Below, piece after piece: positions 45,001-56,080 of a DNA stretch of 64,000 bases; within the stretch, counting starts at the first letter, position 1, and the number at the start of each line of letters is the position of its first letter. The stretch covers positions 15,500,004-15,564,003 of the forward strand of contig NC_061121.1 of the NCBI RefSeq assembly GCF_002878395.1, written 5' to 3'. Below the pieces are notes generated by a model. The model saw only the letters and a program-made list of their open reading frames with translations. It was not told the origin of the DNA and did no database searches. The position numbers were made by a program, and so were the translations under genes. The DNA is from Capsicum annuum. Its lineage: Eukaryota; Streptophyta; Magnoliopsida; Solanales; Solanaceae.

Positions 45001-47330
45001 CATGAATAAGCCTCGCATGCTTATGTTAAACTTATGTTGCTCATTGGCTATGTTTTCAGTTACCGAGGAGGGGTTGATAGCGAGGGTCGTCCAGTTATGG
45101 TAGTCGTGGGAGCACATTTCTTGCTAAGATGTCTTGATCTTGAGAGATTTATTCTGTACGTTGTAAAGGTAGTGATACTTTCTGGTAGATTGTGTGGGTT
45201 TATCCATATCAATTGTACGATTCATAATTTGTTTTACTTCAAATTTTTCATGCATGATTTGGAAGTAAATAGTTATTCTGCTCACCACATTTCAGGAGTT
45301 TGAGCCTTTGATTCAGAAGCCTTACTCAATAGTGTATTTTCACTCTGCAGCATCTTTACAGATGTAAGTATTATCTTCTGGCCTGTATATTCATTGGCAG
45401 ATGTCCTTATGATGGATAGACCTCATCATAAAACTCGTAGTGAAGTTTGTTGATTACTATAAGTGAAACAATCAGTAATTTAGATTTAGTTCTTTTTCTG
45501 ACCAGAATGATAGGAAAATCTTCACTATCTTCCAAACATCTTGTATGAGCTTCAGAGCTAATGCGTATGCATTGCCAGACATCATTATTTTCCTTTTGTC
45601 GTCATTTTGAGGATCCTTTTCTCTACAGCTTTCCATGTCCATATGATTGATGAGGATCATGAAGCTTTCAAAATAGTTTTTTCCCCGTTTTTTCTTTTAA
45701 TTCAATCCTTGAGCTCCATGCATTCACTGAAAGAATCCTTTTCTAATGTGCATTAATAAACTTTTGATCTGTTTTACTTTGGTGGTTCAGTTGTGTTTGG
45801 CCAAAATCAAAGTGGAATTTGACATGCAAAATGTGTTTCTTACTTTGGTGTTACGAGGTTTTTTTGTACCTAAAATTTGGAAGTACTTTTTCTTAGATGT
45901 TTCCGAACTTTGTTTCGTTGTAAAAAACAGGCAACCAGATCTGGGATGGATGAAGAGATTACAACAAATACTTGGACGGAAACACCAGCGTAACCTTCAT
46001 GTAGGCAACACCTTAGCCTACTTTCTTGTCCTTTCTATGGTTCCCCAAAGCTGAACGTTATTTCTGTTTCTTTTGTCTTTCTAAATCTCGTTTTTCTGTG
46101 AGCAGGCAATATACGTTCTTCATCCTACTTTTGGACTGAAGTCTTCAATCTTTGGTTTGCAACTCTTTGTCGATAATGTGGTACTTATTTTCTTAGCACC
46201 TTCCGTTTCTTCTTTTTGTGTAATCCCATTACTATTTGTAAACAAACTTCATTCCATTTTCTCTCTAACCTATCTCTGGGTAACTAATCTGCAGGTGTGG
46301 AAGAAGGTAGTATATCTTGATCGTCTTCTACAGCTATTCCGCTATGTTCCTCGTGAACAACTAACGATTCCAGATTTTGTATTCCAGTTAAGTTATCATA
46401 CCACTATCCTTCATTTATCACGTCAGAATGTAAGAGGACCGAGTGCAACATGCGATTTCATGGTAGTATTAGGCGTTGTCCATAATTTTGCTCTATTGGG
46501 TGGGAAGATAATAGTTACTACTTGGTTATCTTGGTTTTAGGCTGGTTATTGCCTCCTATGGTCTGAATTTGTTGTCGAGCTCTGACGCTTTCACATGTTA
46601 GTAACTCGAGGCAGATGGAATATGTGTTCAGCTGAACTTCACATTTTCAACATGGAGCTTAGATACATTTGTGTGCATAATCACTGAAACTTCAGTAAAT
46701 ATTGAATTCCGAACCCATAATCTCTGTCATGCAATGTATTAAGTTGTAAAGGACATACAGATAGAGCCAATCAAGTTTAAATCCTGGATCTGCCTCAGTA
46801 GCAACAGTGTATGTTGCTGGACTCTCCAAAAAGGCTGTTGTACCTTTGTTGGATCCTCCAAAAATGAACTACTTTTGAAGGATTCGTCATGTACCTCGCT
46901 ACATTTTCAAATAGTCCTGAGCAACATAGGCAACAATTATCTCCCTTGTAACGAGCACACTACTTACACAGAAGGGGATCGTTGGAGTAACTAGTAAAGT
47001 TGCTGACTTGGTGCCATGTGATGATTAGGAGATCACAGGTTTAAGCTGTGGAAACAGCTTTTTGCAGAAATGCAAGGTAAAGTTGCGTACAATACACCCT
47101 TATGGTCCGGCCCTCCGGCCCTTAGTGCAACGGGCTGGTCCTTCTCTTGAACTACATACATAAAATAGAACCCCTTCAGTTTAAATCCCGGATCAGCCTA
47201 TGTAGCCACAATGATCTCCCCTCGTGTAACGTGTACTTCATGTTGTGATTGCAGGCATGATTTGGAAGTGAATGGAGGTAAGGGCCTAATAGTGGATCCA
47301 AGAACAAAATATGTTTATCAGAGACCTTAA
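36071..47330 (+). CDS. Macro-domain plus CRAL-TRIO protein (plant GDAP2-like)
   Basis: Fourteen GT-AG exons join in frame to 556 codons plus stop: 36071-36370, 37363-37440, 37691-37746, 39065-39184, 39343-39413, 39625-39718, 39821-40030, 44282-44533, 45060-45168, 45296-45363, 45931-46000, 46106-46180, 46295-46386, 47255-47330. Residues about 80-250 are a macro domain: LEVDAVVNSTNENLDEAHSS, then GGCRTGMAKVTNAYDLPARR and VIHTVGPKYAVKYHTA. Macro domains bind ADP-ribose or its derivatives. Residues about 390-535 are a CRAL-TRIO/Sec14-like domain (VYRGGVDSEGRPVMVVVGAH, QPDLGWMKRLQQILGRKHQR, LFVDNVVWKKVVYLDRL). The order matches plant homologues of animal GDAP2 (Arabidopsis At1g69340 type, about the same length, from memory). 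The Asn motif is NSTNE rather than the NAANE of active hydrolases, so binding is safer to infer than catalysis. No signal peptide or membrane helix is seen, so it is probably soluble. Intron 7 is 4.25 kb because of inserted repeats. Confidence 0.92.
36743..36895 (+). mobile_element. SolS-type SINE in intron 1 of the GDAP2-like gene
   Basis: CTACCTAAGCCTTGGTGAGCAGAGTTATCCG, GGTGGGAGGTAGCAGGTAC, TAATTGAGGTGCATAGTTGGCC and GGACACCACTCTTATAAAAGAAG. It is the same family as 31690, 58985 and 59645. The long minus ORF at 36766-37191 runs through it and is not a gene. Confidence 0.7.
37747..39064. other. Intron 3 of the GDAP2-like gene
   Basis: 1.3 kb with no recognisable element end or open reading frame of interest. 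Confidence 0.5.
40276..40464 (-). mobile_element. Au SINE with perfect 20-bp TSD
   Basis: On the minus strand it starts GGGGAGCCTTGGAGTAACTA, carries a B-box-like GGTTCAAGCC, then TGGAAACAGCCTCCGGCAGA, AAATGCAAGGTAAGGCTGCG and CCCTTCCCCGGACACC, and ends GTGCACCAGACTGTCCTTTTT. This is the order of the tRNA-derived Au SINE family. GTCCTACTTCATCTTACAAG flanks both sides (40256-40275 and 40465-40484). It lies antisense in intron 7. Confidence 0.92.
40790..41571 (-). pseudogene. Broken Gypsy gag in intron 7
   Basis: The minus strand starts MFVPNPSCVSLDYLYELPVP. It then has LYGLRRALKSLQVTRGTMNL, DYDDLCIHPDDHIPVGYKPP and KFDDGKGDLHAHLRAYCDKL, followed after a frame change by FFIRRSSDLVHSPGSSRDWH and RWRTEAARVQSPLDKGEF (about 41180-40910). 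These match solanaceous Gypsy gag blocks (LCIHPDVDLPxGYKxPKF, GDPHAHLRxYC). The Trp-rich capsid part is altered and stops are present. Confidence 0.75.
41760..42850 (+). pseudogene. Broken DUF7745/plant-mobile-domain-like frame
   Basis: Open pieces in alternating frames read MEFWDPTTVYFKFLDFEITP, NLEEISGFADVPLREGRL, DRTVTLDYLFQRYGHCE, AIKHFYQRPQHMDYCI, WHAPIREEE and QPYAPPRVLRQSGIIQKYIT. The order (FWDPxxxxFxFxDFELTPTLEEI, LYQRYGH, GIQPYAPxRVLRQLG) is that of DUF7745/aminotransferase-like plant proteins often found with Gypsy elements, from memory. At least four frameshifts or stops make it nonfunctional. It reads away from the adjacent gag. Confidence 0.6.
44698..44965 (+). mobile_element. 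RTE tail carrying a nested hAT-like MITE
   Basis: The 3' module (ACGACCTCTCTACCTTCACA, AGGCTGCGTACACACCACCC, TCCCCATACCCCACT) is interrupted at 44771 and resumes at 44940 with TGTGGGGTTACACGGGGTATG and a TTGTTTTTG tail. It lies in intron 8 of the GDAP2-like gene. Confidence 0.85.
44771..44931 (+). mobile_element. 161-bp hAT-like MITE with 8-bp TSD
   Basis: It starts CAATGGGGGAACCAGGATTT and ends TTGCCTCCGCCCTTG, imperfect inverted ends of the form CAAGGGCGGAGCCAGG. ACCCCACT flanks both sides (44763-44770 and 44932-44939). The centre carries GGGGTTCAACATCTACTATA, the hallmark of the related copies at 8231, 8600-8995 and the start of one at 63985. Confidence 0.88.
46764..47250 (+). repeat. Short intron segment duplicated around an Au SINE
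   Basis: AGTTTAAATCC.GGATC.GCCT and ATCTCCC.TTGTAACG.G.AC occur once upstream (46778-46970) and once downstream (47179-47240) of the SINE at 46971. The two copies lie directly before the last acceptor site of the GDAP2-like gene. Confidence 0.5.
46971..47155 (+). mobile_element. Diverged Au SINE in the last intron
   Basis: GAAGGGGATCGTTGGAGTAACTAG, TGTGATGATTAGGAGATCACAGGTTTAAG (decayed B box), TGGAAACAGCTTTTTGCAGAAATGCAAGG and GTGCAACGGGCTGGTCC match the Au order. It is in sense orientation, opposite to the younger-looking copy in intron 7. No TSD was found. Confidence 0.75.
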
Positions 47331-47699
47331 TGTCCATATCCATAAGAGCTTCAACTCAAAGATCCATCAGTTAAACCAGCTATGGAGTAAGTTGCAAGAT
47401 AATGAAAAGCCTGTTTATCTCTTATTTTCTTTCTAATTATGAGTTGGTAGTAATTGGTTGTTATTTTTAGTGGCCATTTGTTTTTCTATCCTTTTTTTGG
47501 AAAGTTTATTTGTTTATTTATTTGTGCAGACAATGTGTTGTCTCCTTGTGGCAATAAAAAAGTCCCCCTATGTAAATTTTTTTTTCCATGTAATGAATGT
47601 ATTTATTTCTAAAATTTGATTGAATATTTAGCAGTCACTTTTCCAAACCCTACGTGAATGCGAGATGCTTTGTGCGTCGGATTTTTTTTTTCTTCTGCT

Positions 47700-47945
47700 T
47701 TAAGTCATAAGAGGTTGGATGTGAGGTATAAGGGATAAATAGTTTTGGGATAAAATGGATTTATTTATCCCATGTTTGGTGTGAGGTATTAGTTAGTATC
47801 GGGATTATTTATTTCAACATTTACATCATAGTGATGGGATAAGTTATTTCATATATATGGTGGGATAACTAATCTCAAAATAATTAATTTCAAGATTAAT
47901 TATCTCGAGATAACTCTTTTCCAACTAAACGACCCTGAAGCGTAC
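47700..47945. mobile_element. GGGATAA-type MITE downstream of the GDAP2-like gene
   Basis: GGTTGGATGTGAGGTATAAGGGATAAATAG, TTTGGTGTGAGGTATTAGTTAGTATCGGG, ATATATGGTGGGATAACTAATC and the end TTTTCCAACTAAACGACCC. Inverted ends of the form TTTGGTTGG/CCAACTAAA support a MITE. The spacer 47331-47700 is the probable 3'UTR. Confidence 0.55.
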
Positions 47946-48504
47946 AATTTTGCGTACAATTTTTTCAAGGAAAACATTTTGAAGAGTTTTGACAACCAAA
48001 CACAAATAACTAGTTTGAAAACATTATATACCATTAATGAGGTCTCACTTGATTTTCCTTTCTTTTAACTATTAAGATGTTTTAGTATGCTAAGTTTGAA
48101 AATATGTCATTTTTCTAATATTTACAAGATCTCAAAAGAGAATTTCACTTGAAATGTCCTTACATTTTATATGTCGCAAAATTAAAACATCAAAAATTGT
48201 CTTTTGAAGGAAAAAGGAAAAAATTACTTGATAAAGTAAATACATGTCTTGTATTTAAATGAAAAATAGCGAGGGTTCAAAATAATATAATACAAGGCGA
48301 GAATTTAGATTTTATTTGTTTCATTTTGTATGTATATAATTAACTGTATATTTATTGAATCCATTTGCTCTAATATCTTTTTTTTTTTTTTGACAAAGTA
48401 GAGATGCATTAAGTACTTCGTCCGGCTCCAAAACAAACACAGTTTGACGCTCAACATGCATCTCAGAGATGGAAATAATTCTAGTGAAGGATTTTCCTAT
48501 CTTA

Positions 48505-51500
48505 TCATCCCAGACAGTGTGGGCTACAAAAGGGAGAGGGGATACAAAAATTTTGCAGACCTTCCTTTGCTAGAGCATCTACTACCTTGTTTTGTTCTCG
48601 GTAACTATGCTGGACCGGAGGTCTTCCTAGCCTTTGAAGCATCAACCTGCATTCATGAATAAAGGAGTTAAATAGGGCATTCTTAGATTTCAACATGATG
48701 ATTATGTCTTCAGGATCAATATTAATTATAATGGGAGTTAAGTTATGTTGCAGGGCTAGTTGAAGGCCCTTCCAAAGGGCCAAAAAGCTCCAGTTATTAG
48801 TAGCATGGAGGAAAGATTGAGCAAAGCCCAGAACCCAATCACCATTAGCATTGCGAATCACACCACCAATACCTTCTTTACCAGGATTACCAAGACTAGA
48901 GCCATCAGTATTAAGTTTAAAGTAATGTCTAGGAGGGGGAATCCAACTTAAGTGAATGGTGATAGGTTTTTTTGGAATAGAGTTTGAGCATAGTTGGAAA
49001 AATTCAACAGCTTCAGAGTAGGCAGATTTGAAGAAGGTGGGGGAGGATCTATTATTGAAGATGTTGGAGTTTCTATTCCTCCATATGTTCCAGAGGCAGA
49101 AGGGTAAGAGAGTTGACCAATTGAGTAGATGGTTAAAGTTGGAGTTCTTAAAAAGCATCCAGGTTGAATTCCAGTTTGTAGGATGAAACATGTGAGGATT
49201 AATGTCATGATCTCCCTGGTAAAACTGGCCAAGTTCATGCCAAAGAGAGTTGGCATAAGGACAACTGAAAAAGAGGTGAGGGATGTCTTCAAGTTGATGA
49301 GAGCAGAGATGGCAGTAGAGGGTTATGTGGATCCCTCTATAACCAAAGATGGGGTTTAGGGGAAGGCTGTTGTGGTGAAGAAACCAGAGGAAGAATTTAA
49401 GCTTGTTAGGCACAGAGAGCTTCCAAATCCAACCAAAAGAAAAGGGATTAGGAGTATAAGTTTGGGTCATAGATACCAGATACTTATAAACAGATTTGCA
49501 AGAGAATAATCCATTTCCAGTGAGGGTCCAGAGGGGGGTGTCAACAGCAATGAGAGGGTCAGGCCTAAACAAGTTGTACATGCTAAGCTGAAGATCTCTA
49601 AGAATATAAAAAAATAGGAAATGAAAGGTCTAATTTCTATTCTACCAGAAAAAGAAGAGTTTGAGAGAATGGGTAGGATGAGGAATAAGGCCTTGGATGA
49701 TAGATCTCAGGAGGGGATGGCAAGGGATCCATCTATCCTTCCAAATATCAATGTTGTGGCCATTGTAAACAGACCACTGGATAATCCCTTTACGAAGGGA
49801 CCATGCTTTATGGACATTTCTCCAGGTTCTAGAGGAAGAGGAGGAAAACTTTCCCCTGGAATGCCTTCTCTGGAGGACTCTAGCCCATAAGAAGAAAGGA
49901 TTGAAGTGGAGTCTCCAGGATAGGATACAAAGGAGGGTGTCTTCCTTAATGTGGGCCTGTTGTATGCTAAGGCCACCCATATGCTTGGGCTGAGTGATGG
50001 TAGCCCAATTAACCATATGCATCTTCCTTCTTTCTATAGTGAAGCCCCAAATGAAATCCTTTGGGCCCTATCAATTCTATTATGAATCTTTCTAGGAAGC
50101 AGAATGTATCGCATGACATGACTGGAAATACTGCTAAGACAGACTTTAGCAAGGGTGGTCCTCCCTACCATATTCAAAAACTTGACTTTCCAACTTGCAA
50201 GTTTATTACTGATATTATCAAGGATAAATTGAAAGTCAGAAAGCTTATGCCCACCCTGAAAGATGGGGAAGTCTAGGTATCTATCAAAAGTATTGCTAGC
50301 TTTTATGCCAAGGATGGAGGAGAGGGAGGTTTTGGTGGAATGAAGATAATTCGAGGAGAACAACACTTTGGATTTCTCCACATTTACCTTTTAATCAGAA
50401 AATGTGCTGAAATTATGGAGGGTCTTAACCATGGTAGCATAGTTGAGCTAGTCAGTTCTAGCAAAAAGAGTCAAGTCATCAACAAAGAAGAGGTGGCATA
50501 TCGTTGGCCCCCTGTGGTTGATTTGGATGAGGTGACATTGTAGAGTATCAACTTCATAATTGATTCTTCTGGACAGAAGTTTCATACAGAGTATGAACAA
50601 ATAGGGAGAAAGGGGGTCCCCTTGTCTTATACCTCTTGTAGGTTGAAAACTTGGAGTATGACTTCCATTAACAAGGATAGAGATGGTGGAAGAAGAGACA
50701 CAAGACATGATAATATTAGAGAGTCTAGGGGGTGAAGTTGAAGAAAAATAGGGCTTGTCTAATGAAGGACCATTCTAGCCTATCAGCAACCTTCTCAAGA
50801 TCAATTTTTAGGATCATGTGTGGGGTTAAACCTTTCATTTTCCTGAAATGATTAATATACTCCTGAACTATAATTGCATTATCAGAGGATCTTCTCTTGT
50901 ACAGAAAACTGGCTTGAGTTTCTCCAATGAGGGATTGCAGAAAAGGCTTAATTCTATTAGCAATAATTTTAGTGATAATTTTGTACTGAGTATTACAAAG
51001 ACCAATAGGTCTAAAGTTCTTGAAGCAGTTGCATTTTTGCATAAGCCCATTTGAGAAAGTGTTAGTACAAAATTATAAGAGGAGAGAAACAAAGATATCC
51101 CAAAACCTTTGGTACATGAAGGGGTGCATACCATCAGGCGGAGCTTTAAGAAGTTGGAAAGAGAAGAAAATATTCTAATTTCAGCTAAGAAAGGGATAGA
51201 GTCTGGGTGAGACTGGCCAGAGGAAGGAGCAGAGCATGTCAGGAAGGGGTTTCTCTGGTATTTAAGATGAGCTGGGAGATGATCAGTCTTGAAAAGAGAA
51301 GAGTAGAAGGATAAGATGACATCTTTTATACCTCTTGGTCATGGATTAAAACACCCTGATCATGAAGGGAGAGAATTTTGTTCCTTCTTCTTCTGTTAAG
51401 GGTGGAGGTGTGAAAGAACTTCGTATTCTGATCACCATCCTTGAGCTAATTTATCCTAGATTTTAACATTCAAAAATCTTGTTCATCTCTTAGGATAGAG

Positions 51501-52520
51501 CTAAATTGAATGGTGAGCTCAGTCTCTAAGTTTTAAAGGAAAGAACTAATAGGGTAGTGAGGAGATTTTTAGATTCCAGCTAGCCTAGCTAACGAGATTT
51601 TCTTATTGTGGAAGATATTGCCAAAAGAGTTTCTATTCCAAGCAGTGGCAGTGTTAACAAAGTCTAAAGTGGCTCTGGTGAGATTAGAATTAGTAGGAAA
51701 GGATTGAGCCACTAGGTGAGGACAATCAGAATGATTACACCATATAGATTCAACTCTGAAAGGTTTTGGAGTAGTGAAAGGGTTTCTAGCAAAGGTGAGA
51801 AGTAGGGGGAGTGATCAGAGTGGGTTCTGGGGCAGTAGAGGATGAAAGCTTCAGGGTAAAGGTGGATCCAATGATCATTGACTAAACATCTATCAAGTAT
51901 TTCTAAGATGAGATGATGTTTGTTCCTCTACCTCATATTTGACCAAGTAAACTTACTACCTCTAAACCCCAAGTCAATGAGGTTGTAGTGATTCAAACAA
52001 TCTCTAAAAATATAAGCCCTATAATAATTAATACTATTACCCCCAAATTTCTCAGAAGCATTCAATAACTCATTAAAGTCACCACCTATAAGCCAACTAG
52101 TTCCATCGAGAGTATAAAGAGAATTAGCAAAACACATCAATTGATCCCAAAGGGTTTTTCTAAGGGAGAAAATATTGCTGGCATAAATAATACTAAGAAT
52201 CCAACAAGAAGGAGGAGAACTTACCTTAACAGTGGCATGAATGTCTTGGGTATAGAAATCTCTTTTATGGAAATAGCATTATTCTTCCAAAAAATGACAA
52301 TCCCACTCAAGGAGCTAGTAGCAGAGGATTGAATAAAATAAGGAAAGCCCAATTCAATAGCTAAGTCCTTATGTTCAGCCATCCTGGTCTCTAGAAGGGC
52401 AAGCACCGAAGATTGATGTATGCCTATGAGGGATTTGCAATGACCCTTAAATTCAGCATTTTTGGCACCCCTAGTATTCCATATTAGACAATTATTCATG
52501 AGTAGAGGTTGTTGGGTTTC
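48505..52520 (-). pseudogene. LINE ORF2: endonuclease, RT, zf-RVT, RNase H
   Basis: Blocks in order: endonuclease start NCLIWNTRGAKNAEFKGH (52500) and WLIGGDFNELLNASEKFGG (52100); RT blocks FRPIGLCNTQYKIITKIIANR (51020), ETQASFLYKRRSSDNAIIVQ, MILKIDLEKVADRLEWSFI, GIRQGDPLSPYLFILCMKLL and the catalytic-box relic FFVDDLTLF (50470); zf-RVT FGWIWKLSVPNKLKFFLWFL (49440); and RNase H KLNTDGSSLGNPGKEGIGGV (48920) to VVDALAKEG. The usual FADD has become FVDD, but both Asp are kept. The longest intact piece is 358 codons (49581-48505), covering zf-RVT and RNase H. Overlapping plus-strand ORFs are shadows. Confidence 0.9.
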
Positions 52521-53102
52521 CTGAAGGATTGATTTCTCTTTCCTCGAAGGGGCTGAAGGGCTGGGTAGCTCCAATCTTTTTCTTTTCCCGGAGAATGAGG
52601 AGATCTTGATATTGCATGGATCCCCTATCATAGGGTTTAATAGACCTATTCCTATTTCTACCCTTGATATATCCAGAGGGGGGAGGACAATAACTAGTTC
52701 TTGAGTAGCCCCTCGAAGACCAGGTTTACAGGTTTTTCCAAAGTGAGAACAACCGTTCAGGGTATTCTCAGTTGGTCAAGTAGAGCTTCCATTTCCACGT
52801 TGCTTTCTCTGAGAGCTTATAGTGTTTTCTCTCTTTCCAGGGCTTCTATGCTCAGATGAGGATTTGAAGGGGGTGGACTCTTGGAGATCACATTTATTAA
52901 GAAGGGGCCCTCCCCATTGAGCCTCACAAAATGAGGTCCCGCTGCCAGAAGAGTGTGGTTTGGTAGGGGAAAGAATGGGAGGCTCGAGCTAGTGATCATC
53001 TCTGTGATGAGTGATGGGTTGAGGTCCATCTGAAAGGATGGGTGGAGAATTTACATGAGAGTGGTCATCCACACATTTGGACCAAAGTTTTGGAGTCCCT
53101 GG

Positions 53103-54841
53103 TTAAGGAACTCCATGGCTATAAGAGCTAAGTAATGCAGGTCTTGCAGCAGAATTATGACTTGAGTTCCCTCCCACTAAAAGTGGAGAGGGATTGATTG
53201 GCTTACTAGACAAACTTTCATCTAGGATGCTGGCATGTGAGAGAGAGGAAGAGGGGTTGTGGTGATAGTGACCATGTTCGGGATAGAGGTGCTCATTGTG
53301 CTCAAGGGAAGAACATTGCATAGCATCCCCATTAGTGGTATTAAGAGGTTGAAGGGGAATGTGAAGAGCCTCTGTCTTGGAAAACATAGTGGCATTAACT
53401 GCCTTGTCTATGGAATGATTATTGGCTATCAAATCACTCTGGGAAGAGGAAGAGATTGACAACATGAGTGGAGGATTACGAAGCTGAGGGGTAGTAATCA
53501 TTTGATGAGGGATGGGTCCCATGGGGTAAATCTTTTTTCTTTTCAGTATTAGAAATAGAAGGAAAGTAGTGGGAATTATAATTGGAAGAGGGGTATTTAG
53601 ATAGCTTATCATGGGTCGAGTTAATAACGGGTTCTGAGGGAGAAAATGGGCCTAACTCATCATGGCCTAAGGTGAGAGTACGAATAGTTGGAGGGGTTGG
53701 GCCCAAGGAAAGGCTAGGCTTGAGGTTTAAGCCCAGGGGAGAAGAAGGGGGGAGTTTATTGAGATTATAATCTAGGCCATGAGTGTTAACATTAGTAGAA
53801 GAGGCGAGTTGGCCCAATTGACACTGAAGCAATCCAGTAACATTGATGACCCGAGAAGGCCCAACTGAGTTTGGGAGCCCTAACTGGGGAGTATTGTCGA
53901 CGTTCATGGATGCCACCGCTTCAAGGGAGAGAGAGTTAGGGGACTTACCTGGAGCAGGGATAGGGGCGTCATTACCTCGATCTTGGCGTATCCGATGGAG
54001 AGACAAATCAGAAGGCTTCTTACCAAATCGCTTTCGAAAGGATATAGTCTTCCACTCTTTGCATGGATCAACTACCAAAGCTGGAGAATCTTCAGATATC
54101 GTGGAGGAGGAAGTTGCCAGGACCGGATGAGGACGTTTCTCAGGGCAAGAAATGGCGATATGTCCTAAACACCCATAATTTTTACACAGGATTCTCTTGC
54201 CTTTATACAGAAGTTGTTGTTTGTGGTCTCCGATAGTGATCGAAGTCTTAACCGGCTTACCCAATTCAATTTGTACGCAAATTCGTGCTTATCAACCTCA
54301 AATTGTAGAGGATGTGCAAGCGTCTACCTTAAGAAGGACCCCGATTTTCCAGCCAATTCGTTCAAGAATGGATTGGTTATAAAATTCTGTGGGTAATTGG
54401 GGTAGGCGAACCCAGATCACAGTGAAGTCTATCTTGGAAGTGCTCAGTACGAAATTAGGCTCCCATTTTCTAACTGAGATAAAACTGCCAGCGATAAACC
54501 ATGAACCCCGTTACAAGGCGATTTCCTGGCTGTCTTTGCTCTTGAATTTAGCGGTGAAGAATCCATAACCCAGATCAATTAGGCAAAGCGGTTCAGAGAG
54601 ATGCCACAAAGCATCTAATTTGGTTTTTAGATATTGGTGAGTAAGCTTATCCCCAAAAACCTTTAGGATAACGGAGAATTGTCATGGTGATTTAGATTCT
54701 GAGTTTCTCATCAAGGGTGAGGTTAGTCAAATCCCCTTCAAAGTCAGATAAGCCAACATCAAAATCAATGGGAGTCATAGGTTGGTCAAAGGACAGAACG
54801 GTATTGGAGGTGATGTCTTTGTAAGAGGGTTTGGTTGCCAT
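53103..54841 (-). pseudogene. LINE ORF1: DUF4283-like start and zinc knuckle
   Basis: The probable start is the ATG at 54841 (MATKPSYKDITSNTVLSFDQ, then PMTPIDFDVGLSDFEGDLTN). The DUF4283-like part is broken by several stops. The 262-codon frame at 54264-53476 begins GKPVKTSITIGDHKQQLLYK and carries the knuckle CKNYGCLGHIAISC. The second Cys of the CX2CX4HX4C motif is Tyr (codon TAT at 54175-54177, one base from TGT). Pro/Ser-rich sequence follows to 53103. In plant LINEs this protein binds RNA. Confidence 0.8.
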
Positions 54842-54952
54842 TATAGGTGCGGTGGAAAGTGCGTAGGAGGTCCGTAAAGGGAAGAGAAGAGTTGAAGTTA
54901 GAGAAGGGCGAGACCGTCTCTCACTAACCTATTTCTCCCGTTCGCTCTAATA

Positions 54953-55740
54953 CAAAGTGATAAATAAAATAGCTATAAGTTAACTGATATATCAATACAA
55001 AGTGAATTGATTCACTAAACAATTATTATGTCTGATAATTAAAGCTGAAATTATCTCTATTTCTCAAATTTTCCCACTCAGGGGCATTTGGTTCACCAAA
55101 AATGTAACTAATATTTGGTTTACGAAAAAAGTAATCATTTCTTTTTTAGTATAATCATTATAGGAGGTGCTATTCAAATTTTGCATGTGGTTAAATCGAA
55201 AAGGACATTGATTAAAATAGTTATTGAGTTTGTATTTAAGTCGTTATATAATTTCGCTTAAGAGTTGGACCAAAATTTTGCTTTGTAGAATGGGTAACCA
55301 ACCAACTAGAACAAAGAGAACATGTAGCACTGTTCAATTCCAAGGACAACCAATTAAGCAGAAGGATAATTATTGTGGTTAACTATTGATGTTGTAACTA
55401 AACATATGTTTACTAGAACTAGAATGTCCTGTGAATCTTGTCATTAGTTGTAATACATTTCCAATTTTGCTTCAGGTGCATGTAACAACTACAGTTTGAT
55501 GCAATTAGGATCTTGGATCAATAACTTGATGAGTAGTAGTTAACAAGCTCCTTATATCATTAAGCTACAAGAGACGAGTTGAAATTAAAATGAGCCAGTA
55601 TTAACATTATCAATAGAATAAATAGACTAGGACATAATATAAGGTGCTTTCAATGCGTGAATCATTTCACATGAGTTATGAGGTTTGGAGTAAACTTTTC
55701 AAAGAAAGGCATATCTTGGTGTGGAATTTTGTAAGTGCTA
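54953..55740. other. Intergenic, no gene recognised
   Basis: AT-rich sequence beyond the 5' end of the LINE. No coding motif or element end was recognised. Confidence 0.45.
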
Positions 55741-56046
55741 AGACGTGTGTGTATATATGTGTGTTACATAGTTATACATCATATTATACCATATATACAA
55801 TAACAATACATCATATATACACTTTTATACCATTTATACAAAATCAATACATTACATAACTATTAGTACAATATTGATACATATTCATACATCATTTATA
55901 CAATATCTATACATTACATAGCTATTTGTACAATATCGATATATTATATATATACGCTGCATAACTATTTATACATTATACATACATTTTTATACACCAT
56001 TTATACCCTATAGATACAGATTTCTACATCATTTATACAATACCGA

Positions 56047-56060
<14 letters not shown>
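55740..56060. repeat. AT-rich minisatellite
   Basis: Degenerate units of the form CATTTATACAATATCGATACATTACATAACTA, then a (TG)n(TA)n run up to 56080. The ORF starting at 55644 enters this repeat and is not considered a gene. Confidence 0.75.

Positions 56061-56080
<20 letters not shown>

Larger units (their letters stand above)
48376..54943 (-). mobile_element. Nearly full-length, decayed LINE (L1-type with RNase H)
   Basis: The minus-strand element of about 6.6 kb is bounded by GCTCTAATA on both sides (48367-48375 and 54944-54952). It ends in a poly(A) tail next to 48378-48391 (poly-T on the plus strand). In order it holds a short 5'UTR, ORF1 with a DUF4283-like start and a zinc knuckle, then ORF2 with endonuclease, reverse transcriptase, zf-RVT and RNase H. 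All are recognisable but broken by stops and frameshifts, so it cannot move by itself. It sits 1 kb downstream of the GDAP2-like gene in opposite orientation. Confidence 0.92.

Noticed and set aside
53259..54396. Several plus-strand ORFs across the LINE
   Set aside because: These are shadows of LINE ORF1 on the minus strand, where the zinc knuckle and DUF4283-like start are found.
55740..56080. Possible CRISPR-like regular repeats
   Set aside because: The units are degenerate, AT-rich and without unique spacers. The genome is plant nuclear, and this is an ordinary minisatellite plus TA run.
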